Part shown: piece by piece, positions 37,383 through 48,290 of the stretch
Layout of the letters: each line of letters begins with the position of its first letter
Numbering within the stretch: position 1 is the stretch's first letter
The notes under the pieces: generated by a model
Databases searched by the model: none
What the model was told of the DNA's origin: nothing
The model's input: the letters and a program-made list of their open reading frames with translations, nothing else
Source: Varroa destructor
Lineage: Eukaryota; Arthropoda; Arachnida; Mesostigmata; Varroidae
NCBI RefSeq assembly: GCF_002443255.2
Contig: NW_019211458.1
Location: 24,932,757-24,996,756 of the forward strand
Reading direction: 5' to 3'
DNA length: 64,000 nucleotides
Program-made: the position numbers and the translations under genes

Positions 37383-38300
37383 AACAAGGTGGGGCAAATA
37401 TCTCACGATACCTGTCCAGTTTTCACTAAAAAAAAAACAATATTTATTGAACTCATTTACTTTTTTTTGTCATCCTCAGAACTCATTAAATTTTCAAAAA
37501 CGCTGTTCTTTTTTGATTCGTATCCTTGCAATCATACGTAAGTCCATGGCACAGAAGAACGCATGTAAGGTCAGAGCTTTTCGTTACAACAGTTTGAAGG
37601 AGTTTCACTGAAGTTTTTAATCATAGCTCTCAGTTCAGAAATAAACGAAGAACTCCGAACCATGAACACGAGTTAGAATCAAAGTGCTCGTATATTAGAC
37701 TTCAGCTGGTATTTGGCGACAATAATCGAGCAGTTATCGAATGCCATCTAACTGTGTTGACTACGAATTACCCAGGGAACTGCTATAAACATGGCTAACT
37801 ACGCTCCCCTTAGAAATTATAATAAAAACGGGAATAGATTAGACCGTCTGAAGAATTTTCTCAATCACCAATTCAGCTTCCCCATTCGAAAACGTAGCAA
37901 GTATTTACGTGACATGACGCACGTAATCAGCACCTCGTGATTGACACTCTATAATATCTCGACCGCACTGTTGACTCCGATTTTGTGTAACCTAGGTCAA
38001 CAACATCATGCACGACATCATCACGAACGAAACTCATTGTCGACGTAACCGTTGTGGAAAATACCTCCAAATCACTTCTCGTTATTTTTTTCCACATCGG
38101 CGTTGGCTATTGTTTGTTTGACTTCGTAGAATGAATGACTGGGCGATTAGGGCCTTACGTGCAGGTTTACTAGTCCTAGACAGCCTATACGGTTGGCTAA
38201 TTACGTGTCACAGAAGCATAAGCAAAAATGTCTTGTCATGATTTTATTCATCTAGCAAACAATGCAGTTAGTCATAATGTAAATAAGGCAATTTCATCAG

Positions 38301-39195
38301 TGCGCCGTTGTAATCGTGTCTGGCAACGACGCGAAGCAATGCAAGGAGCTTGAACGTACACTTATAGAATACGTTGAAGAGGAGACCGATGGGTTAAATT
38401 ATGGAAATTACTGTTATCGCTAAGGGCGAGAAGCCTAAGTACGGTGGGCTTAAAGCTAATTGGATTAATGAATCAACGTTTTCTGTTATCTCAGACTGTG
38501 GCGGCGTATAATCCTTTAGTGTCTTGAGACGCTAATAGCAGAGTAACGAAAACGTCAACTTTCATAGTTTCTACGTAGACGTTCAAAGTCGAAGGGAATT
38601 AATAGAATCCTGAACGAAATTTGACTATGACTTCTTCTGTAAGGTTGTTACATTTTTTTTTTTAACGTACGACGATCTTCTGTAGTGCGAATTCTGACCG
38701 GAAGGAAAGCCAAACCGCCATTTTCTAGAAAAGTTTTAACTGTATGTACGAAAGTTGAACAGTTTATTTGCGGCGATTCTAGCGCATATGATCAGTTGAC
38801 ATAGAGACGAAAAAGCAAATTTGTACACCTATCTATAACTGTACACAGTGTCAACTTGTTTTCAATTTGGCATGAATGGGTCATGGTAATTTATTTGCAG
38901 CTTTACTAAATACAATTTCTGTAGGTAAAATTGATAAATTGCAATGTGAACCTACTATACGTATACTTTAGGTTTCGAAAAGAGCGCCTCCAAAGTTCTT
39001 ACCAATTCTGCTAATTTGCTGACAGGCAAAATGGCCAAGGCAGCTGCGCAAGAAGCAAACGAAGAGTGTAAATCTCGGTCCTATTATATTATAAGCAATT
39101 ATAAGAAGCTGACACTTGTGTCCACGGGAAGTTCAGACCTTAATCATTGCTCACCTAAATTGCTAGTTCTGGCCTGCGATACTTGGCCCTTGTAA
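38301..39195 (+). pseudogene. Gene D: aberrant third member of the A/B family
   Basis: The first exon follows ATTTCATCAG and reads CAVVIVSG, then NDAKQCKELERTLIEYVEEE and TDGLNYGNY to a possible donor at 38412/38413 (phase 1, but GTTATC is poor). The last exon (38972-39195) starts phase 1 after ACTTTAG with FEKSASKVLTNSANLLTGK and has its Cys at residue 33, against 34 in A and B. After that Cys it does not stop at eight residues as A and B do, but reads on about 41 residues to TAA at 39193-39195. No start exon is seen: an in-frame ATG at 38262 is followed by TAA after six codons. It may be a decaying copy, or a gene with an unseen first exon and different splicing (an alternative donor GTGTAA at 39066 would join the 39973 exon in phase). 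Confidence 0.45.
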
Positions 39196-39972
39196 AATGA
39201 ATGTGTTCCTATCGCACGCGAATATTCCTCACTTATTGTGTTGAGTCATGATATTTTCTGAGGTAGACATTACTGGGTAAAGTGCCGTTGAAAACAAAGA
39301 TAGTTATAACTTGCTCGCGGCAGCCATTTTTTTAACATTAATACGAAAACGTCCGATTTATTCGAAACGACGCCTGATTCGAGGTCAAAATGTTATCTTC
39401 CATTAGTTTTTTTTTGGTAATTTGGGTTTTTGAACTTTCCCGCTCATCTAACTCATTTAGTGATGTGTACCTTTCATCTGCCAGCTCCAAGTTTATCGCA
39501 TTTTCTCGACAAACAAAGAATGCGTTTTTAACTTTCAGTCACTAGTCTTAAAAAGCTTACTTGAAAGTAGAATGGATGCTTTTATTCTCGATTATTTTAT
39601 ATTTCCTGTCGCGTCATCCTACCATTCCGTCAACAACATCCAAATCCTCTCTCCATCGGGCTGTTAAGTACTAAAAGTGTTCTTCCGTGTTCAATCAGAG
39701 AAAATGGGTATCGTAGGTATCCTCGTTCATTTATTTGTCTCCTTTGCAGATCGTTGAAACCAGTTGAAATTCTTAGAAACGTTAATTACGTCAGACATAA
39801 ATTGCTGTTATATTAAAGTGAAAGACCCGATGTTTGGTAGATATTTGGTATTTTTTTCGATTTATTGTGAATTTGTATTTTTTTTTTTATTGCTAGTGGT
39901 ACAATAATTACACAGTTAAGGGACCAGCTCAAAAGTATTCGAACTGTCGTCCGCTACATATAATGTTTTTAG

Positions 39973-41442
39973 ATTCAAAAATAGCATCGTTTCTACCGTG
40001 AAAGGCTTAAGGGAAATATTCAGATACCAGATGGCGTAAGTATATCTGATAATAATTCTGAGCGCCTCTTGATTGTTAACATCTTAACAATGTTCTATGA
40101 TAGACTTTATTTAAATGCCTCTCACTGTTACTACGTGCTTCATGAGATATAGATGCCAAAGAACAATTAAATTGCAGTGATGTTCTGCGCGAAACTTCGT
40201 TTATCATAAAAACAACCAGATCAAATGGTTAATGTCAGTTTCCTTTAAGTGAATCGTTTCGTTATGTATCTGAAATCTAACAACATATTCAGAACTAGAG
40301 ATAACTGTGTTCAATAGTACCTAGTTCATAACACTTATTCATATATCGCAAGGTGTGGCGAGGATCCTCGATGAATTTTGTCAGCTGCTTTAGATCTCTT
40401 CGTTTGTTAACGGTCGGTATTGATTTAAATTTCTCTTACTAACGGCTGTATTGAAAAATAGTTTCAGACTAGGATTAACAGGGCGCATCAAATCAGCCAC
40501 ACAAACACACAACATAACTTTCACGGACAAACACTACGGAAGCTTTCAATGCAAATTGAAGTTTTAGTGGCAACAATGGAACTGTCTCCATACTCTCGTC
40601 AGAGCTCTGAAGCATCTTCTACTTATGTATGGCAGTTTTTTTCCTACGCATTGCGCAGAGCAACTAACCGAGTACGAGGTGATTTTGTACATGCTGTCTG
40701 ATTACACATACGTTTTCGAAATTATGCTGTCGAATCTCATGGAGGTGTTTGACGTTGAACTATTGAATGTTTTTCTGATCTGAAAAACTGATCTTCAAAC
40801 GCTAGCTTTTTTAGAGAACGTTGTGCTCAAAATGTTAACACGTAGAATTCTGCACCTAAATAAACGTAAAATGCATTAATATTTTCACCTGCTTAAACAG
40901 ACGGCAACACCGCGCGTAGCGATATACGGACGACTGAATCTGTATCGACGTATTTCTACCATTACTGGCACGTGAGATCTATTATTCAAAGTCAGCATAG
41001 ACCGTTTCTATTTGACTAGCTAAAAAGCCGCTCCTCTTTGATGCCAGCGCATTAGGAGAAGCTCACCTGTCAGGAGTTCCATCATTGTGGCTCGTGTTCG
41101 TGATCTACGTGCGGTCCTATTAGAGACTCTGTCAATCCATAAAGTGGACCTAGCTAGTTGAGTATATGATCGCTGAGCTTCAAGGGATCAGACCTTCAAG
41201 GTCCTCACCGCTCAGAATAGAAGAGGCGGCAAAGTTGCTATTTGGGCGTGTCGATTACTTTTAGCTAACAGCGCGATCCTCTGCCAAATTTGAATCTAAT
41301 ATTCGAATACTTTTGTATTTAAATCGATATATCTAGAACAATCTCCGTTCTGGTATCAGTGTGCGTCATTGGATTCGTCGCCGTAGCAAAGCCGGATATC
41401 ACCGAAATAGAAGATGCTGGAAAACGCTACATTAACGGTGAA
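39973..41442 (+). CDS. Gene C: putative secreted protein; intron splits codon 2
   Basis: Exon 39973-40035 has a strong acceptor (TAATGTTTTTAG) and a consensus donor GTAAGT; it ends ATGGC with ATG at 40031-40033. The exon at 41337 follows ATATCTAG and begins A, completing Ala2, then TISVLVSVCVIGFVAVA, a clear signal-peptide core, and KPDITEIEDAGKRYIN. Its end is uncertain: a donor GTGAAG at 41438 (phase 1) could join a small exon at 41601, or the frame runs on to TAA at 41515-41517, giving 61 residues. As an alternative, the 39973 exon is itself coding (FKNSIVSTVKGLREIFRYQM) and belongs to gene D upstream. No family is recognised. Confidence 0.4.
40659..40783 (+). other. Unassigned terminal exon candidate
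   Basis: A strong acceptor (TTTTTTTCCTACGCATTGCGCAG region, AG at 40657-40658) is followed by a phase-1 frame: QLTEYEVILYMLSDYTYVFE, then an acidic/hydrophobic helix-like tail to TGA at 40781-40783. It is 41 codons long and phase 1, as in the last exons of A and B (42 codons), but has no cysteine. Its partner exon was not found. Confidence 0.35.
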
Positions 41443-41517
41443 GGCGACGAAGACGAAAAATTGGTCGGGGCTGTTTTAGACCTCACAAAAAATACTTTAA
41501 TAGAAGTATTTTTCTAA

Positions 41518-41545
41518 TTTAATAGAACTATTTAATAGAACTATT
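41518..41545. repeat. 13-base tandem duplication
   Basis: TTTAATAGAACTA occurs twice in a row, starting one base after the read-through stop codon of gene C. Confidence 0.85.
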
Positions 41546-41600
41546 CTACGGTAAATACTCTAACTTGTTATTTCGATGTGTATTTTCATTTTTGCTCTAG

Positions 41601-41710
41601 ATGGTCAGCTTTCAGGTGGCCTATTTGAACGGATTTTGCGGAAGCCTTTGGTACAGATCAGTGATCCATGTAATCATGATCACAGCGGAATTCTTCTTTC
41701 TATGTGAAAA
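41601..41710 (+). other. Possible last exon of gene C
   Basis: Acceptor TTTTTGCTCTAG is good. Entered in phase 1 it reads DGQLSGGLFERILRKPL and on through SDPCNHDHSG to TGA at 41707-41709. Donor GTACAG after FERILRKPL is also possible. Entered in phase 0 it reads MVSFQVAYLNGFCGSLWYRS instead. The choice cannot be made from sequence. Confidence 0.25.
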
Positions 41711-42216
41711 CCAGACTCCCTCCGAATATATTGCAGTCACTGATCAAGATACGTTTACTCTTCATTATATCTTTGTGTAATTGACAGTCATAATACTGTA
41801 GAATATGGGAAACGATAGTATTGACAGGCGTTCACTAAGCTACATTTGCCCTTTTATCTAATAATGGAAAGCTCCCGTTTTTCACAGAAGCAGCATTTAC
41901 AATCTGTCTATACCATTTAGGAACAAGATGTAAGGTGTATTATTCGTTGGGTGCACGAGTACTTCTTTATTTAGCTTAGTTACTTGCCATGTGAAGATTT
42001 GTTCCTTCATCAAAAGCGAATTTAAATTTAGAAATATATATCAAAACTGAATTAAAGGTTTTAAGGAATATTGAAGGCAGTATGAGTTTCAATATTTAGA
42101 GAGAATTTTCTCATAGGAATAATTGGCTGCTTTTTTGGCCTAGGTAGACTTAACCATTAAATTGTACCTGAGCACGTTTAATAATGTTCGTTTTAATGCT
42201 ATGGAGATTAAATCGC

Positions 42217-42243
42217 TATATATATATATATATATATATATAT
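42217..42243. repeat. (TA)n microsatellite
   Basis: About 27 bases of TA. Confidence 0.95.
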
Positions 42244-42652
42244 CGCAATTTCGAATAGCTCGTTTAAGTAAAGCGCTATCGGTACTGACAACTTATCAAT
42301 CAAATAAAACTTACCCAGATGAGAAGTACAATGCTAAGGGGATCTAAAAAATAAGTAATTGATTTAACGTTGGATTTTTACAGACGAAATGACATTGAAC
42401 GAGAAAAAACTATAGACATTTTGTTAGCGATGAAAGCAAACGTAGAGCTTATATGTACTGTATGAAGCCTTACATGCTTGTTTAAGCTGTATGAGTATTG
42501 GGTCGTCACAGGTAGAAATTATAAGCTTTGCTGACGGTCGAATACAGTGCCTTAATATACAGTGTGTCACTTGGCGTAATAAATACGTAAACCAATATGT
42601 TTAAATACACCACTTTATAACGTCTATCTAAGGTAACTGACTATGACAAATT

Positions 42653-42682
42653 GTGTATATATATGTATATATATATATATAT
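42653..42682. repeat. Interrupted (TA)n microsatellite
   Basis: TA runs with single G interruptions. Confidence 0.9.
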
Positions 42683-43258
42683 CTACGTTAAACAGAATGT
42701 GCGGTAGATACTTCGCAACTAAGCTGATCAAGGGATCGAGGGTTTAGTGGGTGAGAGTCCCACAGTACCGGACAAAGCACAGTCAATGATGTCCGATCTG
42801 CATTATGCATTTGCCCTTAACCTCCAAAAAAAAAGATCGCAACTATGAATCAATAAATAGCTACCAAGACGTATCCAATTTATCATGTTTTTAGGTCTCA
42901 TCTAATCACATTTATATTAGACTCCTTAAAGACCGTATACTTAGAGCGTTGGCTAGAATTCACGGAAGCTTGTCGTACGGTCACTAAGAAAATTAAGGTA
43001 TGAACTGCCTGGGTTAAGAAAACTCAAATGGGATGGGCCTTGGACCTATATAATGAAAAATCCAGGTAGTCCTGGGTCAAGTTCAGTTGTAAGTTTTTAA
43101 ATACGTATCTCGATATATAATGCAGAGTTTCGGAACTTCGCGCTTTCTAACCACCTCAAATGTTCTTTTATTCAATGGTTAAATTATGTGCATAGTACAT
43201 AGCAGGCAATTTTCCCTATCAACTAGAATCTTCGGTTTTAATTTTTATCTTTTTTTAG

Positions 43259-43577
43259 ATAGCGAAGTCAAGAATCTCAAACCTCGGGTTGGGTTTAGGC
43301 CGCTGGTGAGAACTTAGATTCGTGTGGGCTTATGCTCTACTATCGCTGGGTGGAGCCCAAACCCAAAGGCGAATCTAGTGATGAATCAACGTAAAAGGCA
43401 ACCACGGAGCAGACGAAAAAGAAAGCGACAGCTTGAGAAACCACCTGCACTAAATCGGTCTAAGCTTGCTCTTGCCGCCCCCTTTACGTCGGTAATGTTA
43501 CTAATACTTATTATTACTGTTATTAATTTTGGTATAAACATATTCCTTATTTTTATAAACATATTCACCCTAAAATA
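43259..43577 (+). other. Exon-like GC-richer block, frame uncertain
   Basis: ATTTTTATCTTTTTTTAG gives one of the best acceptors in the window, followed by a 47-base piece ending at donor GTGAGA (43306). Frames read SEVKNLKPRVGFRPL or IAKSRISNLGLGLGR. Just downstream, 43332-43388 reads MLYYRWVEPKPKGESSDEST before TAA and the +1 frame stays open to 43578 through a Lys/Arg-rich part. It could be a terminal exon, a pseudogene with frameshifts, or chance. Confidence 0.25.
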
Positions 43578-44322
43578 ATTTTCGAGAGTCAGAAGACACC
43601 TACTCTAGGCTATTGAGGCCGAACAATGGACATTTTACCATGCATATTTATCCCAGGGGTCACGTCTCCTCTTGTTTTGGAGGCTTTGAACACAACTAGC
43701 AGAATCGAACCAGTTTTCTTTAGGATTTATTCAGTCTAATAAAATAATCTGAATCCTTACGATGCTTTTATTAGTTCTTGTGCATGTTATCGCTTTTACA
43801 AAAGCACGGCTGAATAAACTGGGCCGAATCTGAAACTAAAAGATTTGGATGATTTATGCGCTGAAAAGAGACCCGATAGTAAGTCGAATTCTAGAAGAAG
43901 ATTATTGAAATGCGTTAAATGAGATTGGAGTCTCTAGGGAGGTAAATTCCTGTATCGTTGGATGATTCGCTGTTATAATAAATTCACATGAATTTATTTA
44001 ATCTCTTATGACTGACTATTTTAGGGTTTGTTTAAGGTATCAAATGGCACTATTTTAACTAAGTAAAAATAAAACAGCTTAGAACAGAGTGCACCGTATC
44101 ATGTTATATTTCTCACATATCGTATATACGGTCTATATAAGACATACATATATATAACACATGTCATTTAGGTAAATATTACCTCTGGCCTAAGAAGCAG
44201 TTTACCGAAGAGAAACGCAATTTAGTACCCACTCGTCTCCTACGTATAAGATTATATTGACTATTTAACCACTGCGTAAACCTCAGACCTTGAAGTCATG
44301 TCGTTTAAACTATTCATGAACT

Positions 44323-44598
44323 ATCGGCACGCTAAGACAGTATTTCGCCATCGAGCGGCCGCAATTGGCGCCCCCCAAAAACACAAACGCTGAACTAGAA
44401 GCCGCCAGCTGGTGCAAAAGAGACGAACCCGTTAACACGGAGCGTTGGCTTTACTGTGAGAATCTGACGCAACAATTCGCTTGTAGTACTCAGCCTTTCG
44501 AGGAAAGACGGCCCAAAAGAATTTCCGCGGAACTGGACAGATCGAAAAAAAAAGATAAAATAAAGTATACCAACATTTTGTTAATAAAAGCGGAGTAG
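44323..44598 (+). other. Unassigned coding-like block
   Basis: The frame is open from about 44323 to TAG at 44596-44598. It reads APPKNTNAELEAASWCKRDE, PVNTERWLYCENLTQQF and RRPKRISAELDRSKKK. GC is clearly above the surroundings. A donor GTGAGA at 44456 would leave phase 1 and could join a phase-1 piece at 44957 (GRHNLASRRFDSDDENLHSS), but the minus strand of 44957-45030 also reads well (APGRCYEDFHRRCQNGDWPD). No family is recognised. Confidence 0.25.
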
Positions 44599-45852
44599 AA
44601 CACAGAGGACAAGATTCATTATCTTCTAGAGTACCACGTAGCACAAGTAATACATAGAGTCTGTTTCAAACAGAACAGGTACAAGTATTAAATCACAATA
44701 GAAATAGGAAGTATCTTATTTTCCCAATTGATGTGTAAAAACAATTTTTTTTTTGCAATTTACATGTAGACGATGGAGTATGGCGGTCTATGTAAGTATA
44801 AATACGTATATTCGATCTATTTAAGCCAGATGTTTAATCTAGAACACGCAGCATCGCTTAGCAGCAACATTTGTCGTACCATGTTAGACGTGTAAACATA
44901 AAACCCAATTTAGTGAGTTTAAGGATAAAACTTGTGCTGTATCAAATGTATTTTAAGGTAGACATAATCTGGCCAGTCGCCGTTTTGACAGCGACGATGA
45001 AAATCTTCATAGCAGCGCCCCGGGGCTACCTGAGCTAAATATTAGCCGCACCTAATATATCACGGCACAAAAGTCATTTACGCCAAATTGCGAAAAGTTT
45101 ACAGAACAGCATTAGCAATAGAGCACTTGCATTCGAAGTATGACTATTTTCGTATGAAACAAACAGCTTGATAATCGACGCAAGACCGCTCAACGAAAAA
45201 CTCTAAATAAGGAACCAGATCGTCACATACAACATAAAAAGCATTGCAAAAAGGTCAAAGCTCTATTCAACAACGCACTGAAATCGCAATAGTAAAAAAA
45301 AAAATACAGTAACCTATATTCGGTAAGCACGGAAAAAGTTTGAATAGAAGAGAGAAGCTAGCTAAGACGATTAAGAACAGAATAGAGGCGAGGGATGTTC
45401 TGGATGCCCAGATATACGACGTTGTAAAATGGACGGACTGTGGCGTATTCCACTAGGTCGCGACAATTACAGAAGTAAATCGCTTAACGCGACTGAACGG
45501 CGTTTATGACCGTGTGTACTTATGGATGGGTCCGGAATTTAAGACGTAAACGACTTCGAATCAAAACCAATGCTGGACTATAAAAGATAAGTTTAATAGA
45601 CAACACCTCAGTGAACCCTACAGGTGTGGCTGGCACTGAAGATTTAGGGTTCACCTTACTTCAAAATGTACATTTGCGCTGTATTCGAGCTACGCTTATA
45701 CATGGTAGTGAACGACAAAATCCAATCAAATTAACTTTTAATAAATTAGGGTGACATGAGATCAGACAGATTATAGCCATTTGAAAGCGCTCTGGTCCTT
45801 GCCACGGAAATGAGATGTGTTCACTGAGGCTGGCTAGCGATTCAACGATTAC

Positions 45853-46005
45853 TGTAGCCGGTGAAGGGCTGCTCTGAGAATGCGGTAACCAGTTTGTTCT
45901 TATCAAATCGTCTATGTAACTTTCGTCATATCTCCTAATAGGTCTCTCGGCGTATTCCAACCGTCTTAAAGGGCGTACTTTTTCATCATATTTAATAGTT
46001 TTCAG
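45853..46005 (-). other. Unassigned exon, 51 codons, minus strand
   Basis: It lies between acceptor CATCCATATAG and donor GTAATC, exactly 51 codons, phase 0 at both ends. It reads LKTIKYDEKVRPLRRLEYAE, RPIRRYDESYIDDLIRTN and WLPHSQSSPSPAT. Repeated YDE and RR motifs and a Ser/Pro tail give strong coding character. The frame continues past the donor to 45661. Neighbouring exons were not found, and the acceptor lacks a good pyrimidine tract. Confidence 0.4.
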
Positions 46006-46327
46006 CTATATGGATGGCTCAAGAAGAATAGTTAAATTTAGTTCTTCGATTTCCTAGTTAAACCAAGTACTGGTCTGCCTTCCCGCTATCTCATAACTCA
46101 AGTTTAAGGGGTGACCATGGGTACGTTTTTCCTTCAAGCTAACGAGACCTCGATTCGTATCATCACTGTGATCCTATCGACAAAGCTGTCAAACAACATA
46201 TCTCGCCTTGAACAGACATAGTTGAAACACTAACATTTTAGACCTGCTACTGGTTAATCATAGGTGATCAGGAAATTTACTATCGAATGTAGGCGTGCAA
46301 AGTGTCATTAGCAGGTTTATGGATAGC

Positions 46328-46338
46328 TATTTAAAAAG
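46328..46338 (+). promoter_or_regulatory. TATA box of gene B
   Basis: TATTTAAAAAG lies 73 bases before the gene B start codon. A start site about 30 bases downstream (around 46358) would leave a 5' UTR of roughly 40 bases, common for small secreted arthropod genes. Confidence 0.5.
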
Positions 46339-46400
46339 CCACTCGTCAAAATTCTCGACAGACATAGATCGACGTCCATCTAACATTCGCTGCACTAATC

Positions 46401-46572
46401 ATGTTTAAAGTATTTCCTCTTTTGTTGGCCTTTACGGCCGTCATCATGACGGTTACGTCCGCGTCAGATTTTATGAAGTCGTTTGACGACTGTACACAGT
46501 CGGTCGATATTATGGATAAAAAGGTTAAGGATCAGATTTTAGAGGTCATTCAAAAATATCGCAGTGGTACAG
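46401..46572 (+). CDS. Gene B exon 1
   Basis: ATG 46401 starts the signal peptide; the exon ends YRSGT plus one base before GTAAGC. It carries Cys31 in SFDDCTQSVD. The frame reading on past the donor (to 46703) turns AT-rich and is intron. Confidence 0.82.
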
Positions 46573-48290
46573 GTAAGCGCAGAATATTCTTTCTTCCTTT
46601 CGTTGCTTCCTCGGTGCGAAATACCTTAGTTACTGAATTTTTTTACAGAAATTTATTTTTCACAATTAATGGAATTTCAATTCAAATTTTTGAAAATCCG
46701 TAACTAACACTATAAATATAAGATTTGATCACTGCATATAGACGCGTTTTAACCTAATTGAACCATTTACTGTTCATGTAAACTATTGACAAATGCTTTT
46801 TTTTTTTTGTTTTTGAGACTATATCTATATCTAAGGCTATATGTGGAGTCAATGAATTTTTTGCGCCTACTGAAAATGTAATATGTGACAGTCATGATCG
46901 TTCGATATATTCCGCTGTTGGGACCTAAACAATTCACTCGTCATTTTTTTTTTAAATTTTCTTTAATCTATAAATTACTTTTACAGTGTACCAAGCATCA
47001 CTCGAACAGGCTATATAAAAAATGTTCCAGCGAAGTTAACTTTAGGCTGAGTCAAAGCTGCTAGAAGGCGTAGAAAATCGCAAAATAACAAACCGCTTGA
47101 GCTAATCTGCATGACTCAATTGGCAATTGATACTCTCTCCTCCAAGACGACCGTTAGTTTTTGCAGATCAGTTCCGTATTTCAATATCCAGATGTACAAA
47201 AAATGTATTTTTGAGCCTCTTTGATGATTTTCTTTGAACTCTTCAAATCTTAACCCCATTACTTCTATCTCGGTTTGCCCTATAGAAATCTTTAGCATTT
47301 TTTAGAAGGCGCATAAAAACTCATATTAAAGTATACCGTCGACTCCGAGCGAAAAAATTTAAATATCATTGACACTTCGCCCAACGCAAAAAGATTCGAC
47401 AGCCAATCTTTGTCAAAATTTCGAGAGTGACGCACTTTTCTTTCTCTATCACGGGTTTGTTGCTTTGTTAAAAAAAAAACGAAGTTTTTGTCTGCACGAG
47501 CGGGAATAGCGGATGAACGCATGCCCGTTACGATAAGTAGCTTGCTCAAGCTTGCATTAGAGGCCGTACCCCATATCTACCGTCAAAGTACCTTAAGTAA
47601 TGTTTTTGCGGCTTACAAACTGATCGCTGTAACTTCCTTGTAAAATAAACGGAACTTAAGGCAAATCTTTATCGAGATCTAGTTGGCATGTGGTAGGACT
47701 AGAATGATCTTAAGCACTGTTTGAGAAGGACAAGGTGGTCAATAAAAAATGAACATTTCTGGTGATAAAGCGTAAATGAAATTGTTGAATGGATGAGAAA
47801 GTCGTGGAAAGTGACAGTGAATACACAACAGATGAATTAATTGTTGAAGTTCGAGTAAAACGGCGCACTATTTTTTTTAGGCGGAACAAACAGTATCGTT
47901 TATTTACTAGCATAATAACCACGAAACGCTTTAATGCCAGCCCAGAAATATTCTATTCAGATAGTTTCTGCTTGCGCTGTTATTTTTCTACTGAATATAC
48001 CGAATCAGGTCAGATTTACGCGTCAGAAACTCATTACCAGATCAAAATTAAGTCGTCTTATTTAATATTCAGTTAATAGTCAACTTTGAATAGAAAAACT
48101 ACATAAACAAAGGGCGATCTAGTCTAAACTTTCTATCCGTAACACTCCCGCTACCTTTACAGAAAAATTGACTTCCGGCATGGTGGCGTCCATCGAAAAG
48201 GATGTACAAGCGGAGTTCGTAAAATTTAATCTGGGAGACAAGTTTAATGGATTCAAGATGTGCATGAAATCGAAAATGGACCTGAAATAG
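46401..48290 (+). CDS. Gene B: small secreted two-cysteine protein, 99 residues
   Basis: Exon 1 is 46401-46572 (57 codons plus one base; donor GTAAGC) and exon 2 is 48163-48290 (acceptor CTACCTTTACAG; TAG 48288-48290), joining in phase 1. The signal peptide is MFKVFPLLLAFTAVIMTVTS; the mature part starts near ASDFMKSFDDC. Cys31 and Cys91 are the only cysteines, followed by eight residues (MKSKMDLK). The whole mature chain is charged and helix-like without Pro. It is the + strand relative of gene A, 18 kb away, lacking A's first coding intron. A TATA box precedes it. Predicted secreted with one disulphide, within or between chains. Function unknown; the two-Cys helical design does not match the four- or six-Cys odorant-binding patterns. 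Confidence 0.8.
47116..47298 (-). other. 60-codon antisense open frame in the gene B intron
   Basis: It has a true ATG and a charged product (MLKISIGQTEIEVMGLRFEE start, VVLEERVSIAN end). No family, no neighbouring exon and no promoter was recognised. Probably chance. Confidence 0.15.
47789..48076 (+). other. 95-codon open frame in the gene B intron
   Basis: It opens with a true ATG and reads MDEKVVESDSEYTTDELIVE, then VRVKRRTIFFRRN and a less convincing tail to TAA. A donor GTAAAA follows VEVR. It could be a nested or alternative exon; the acidic start looks coding, the rest looks like AT-rich chance sequence. Confidence 0.25.
48163..48290 (+). CDS. Gene B exon 2 (terminal)
   Basis: Two bases complete a Glu codon, then KLTSGMVASIEKDVQAEF, VKFNLGDKFNGFKMC and MKSKMDLK, TAG. 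The Cys is residue 34 of the exon, identical to gene A. Confidence 0.82.

Larger units (their letters stand above)
28521..38260. other. Interval between gene A and the 38-kb cluster
   Basis: No gene is supported. It holds two adjacent perfect palindromes (33311-33356), a TA/TTTA tract (33073-33107), and a 15-base motif duplicated with period 27 (37341-37382). Open frames worth noting only as composition: a Cys-rich one at 32597-32821 (+) and one at 35262-35345 (+; SFDKRVFGRLSECESCLL) that ends before a strong donor GTACGT. Confidence 0.5.

Noticed and set aside
41061..41120. Minus-strand piece with MMELLTG before a perfect GTGAGC donor
   Set aside because: Only a short possible first exon; no partner exon was found downstream on the minus strand.
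42741..42775. Possible tRNA or RNA stem (GGGTGAGAGTCCCAC)
   Set aside because: Only a short stem pairs; no cloverleaf or B box.
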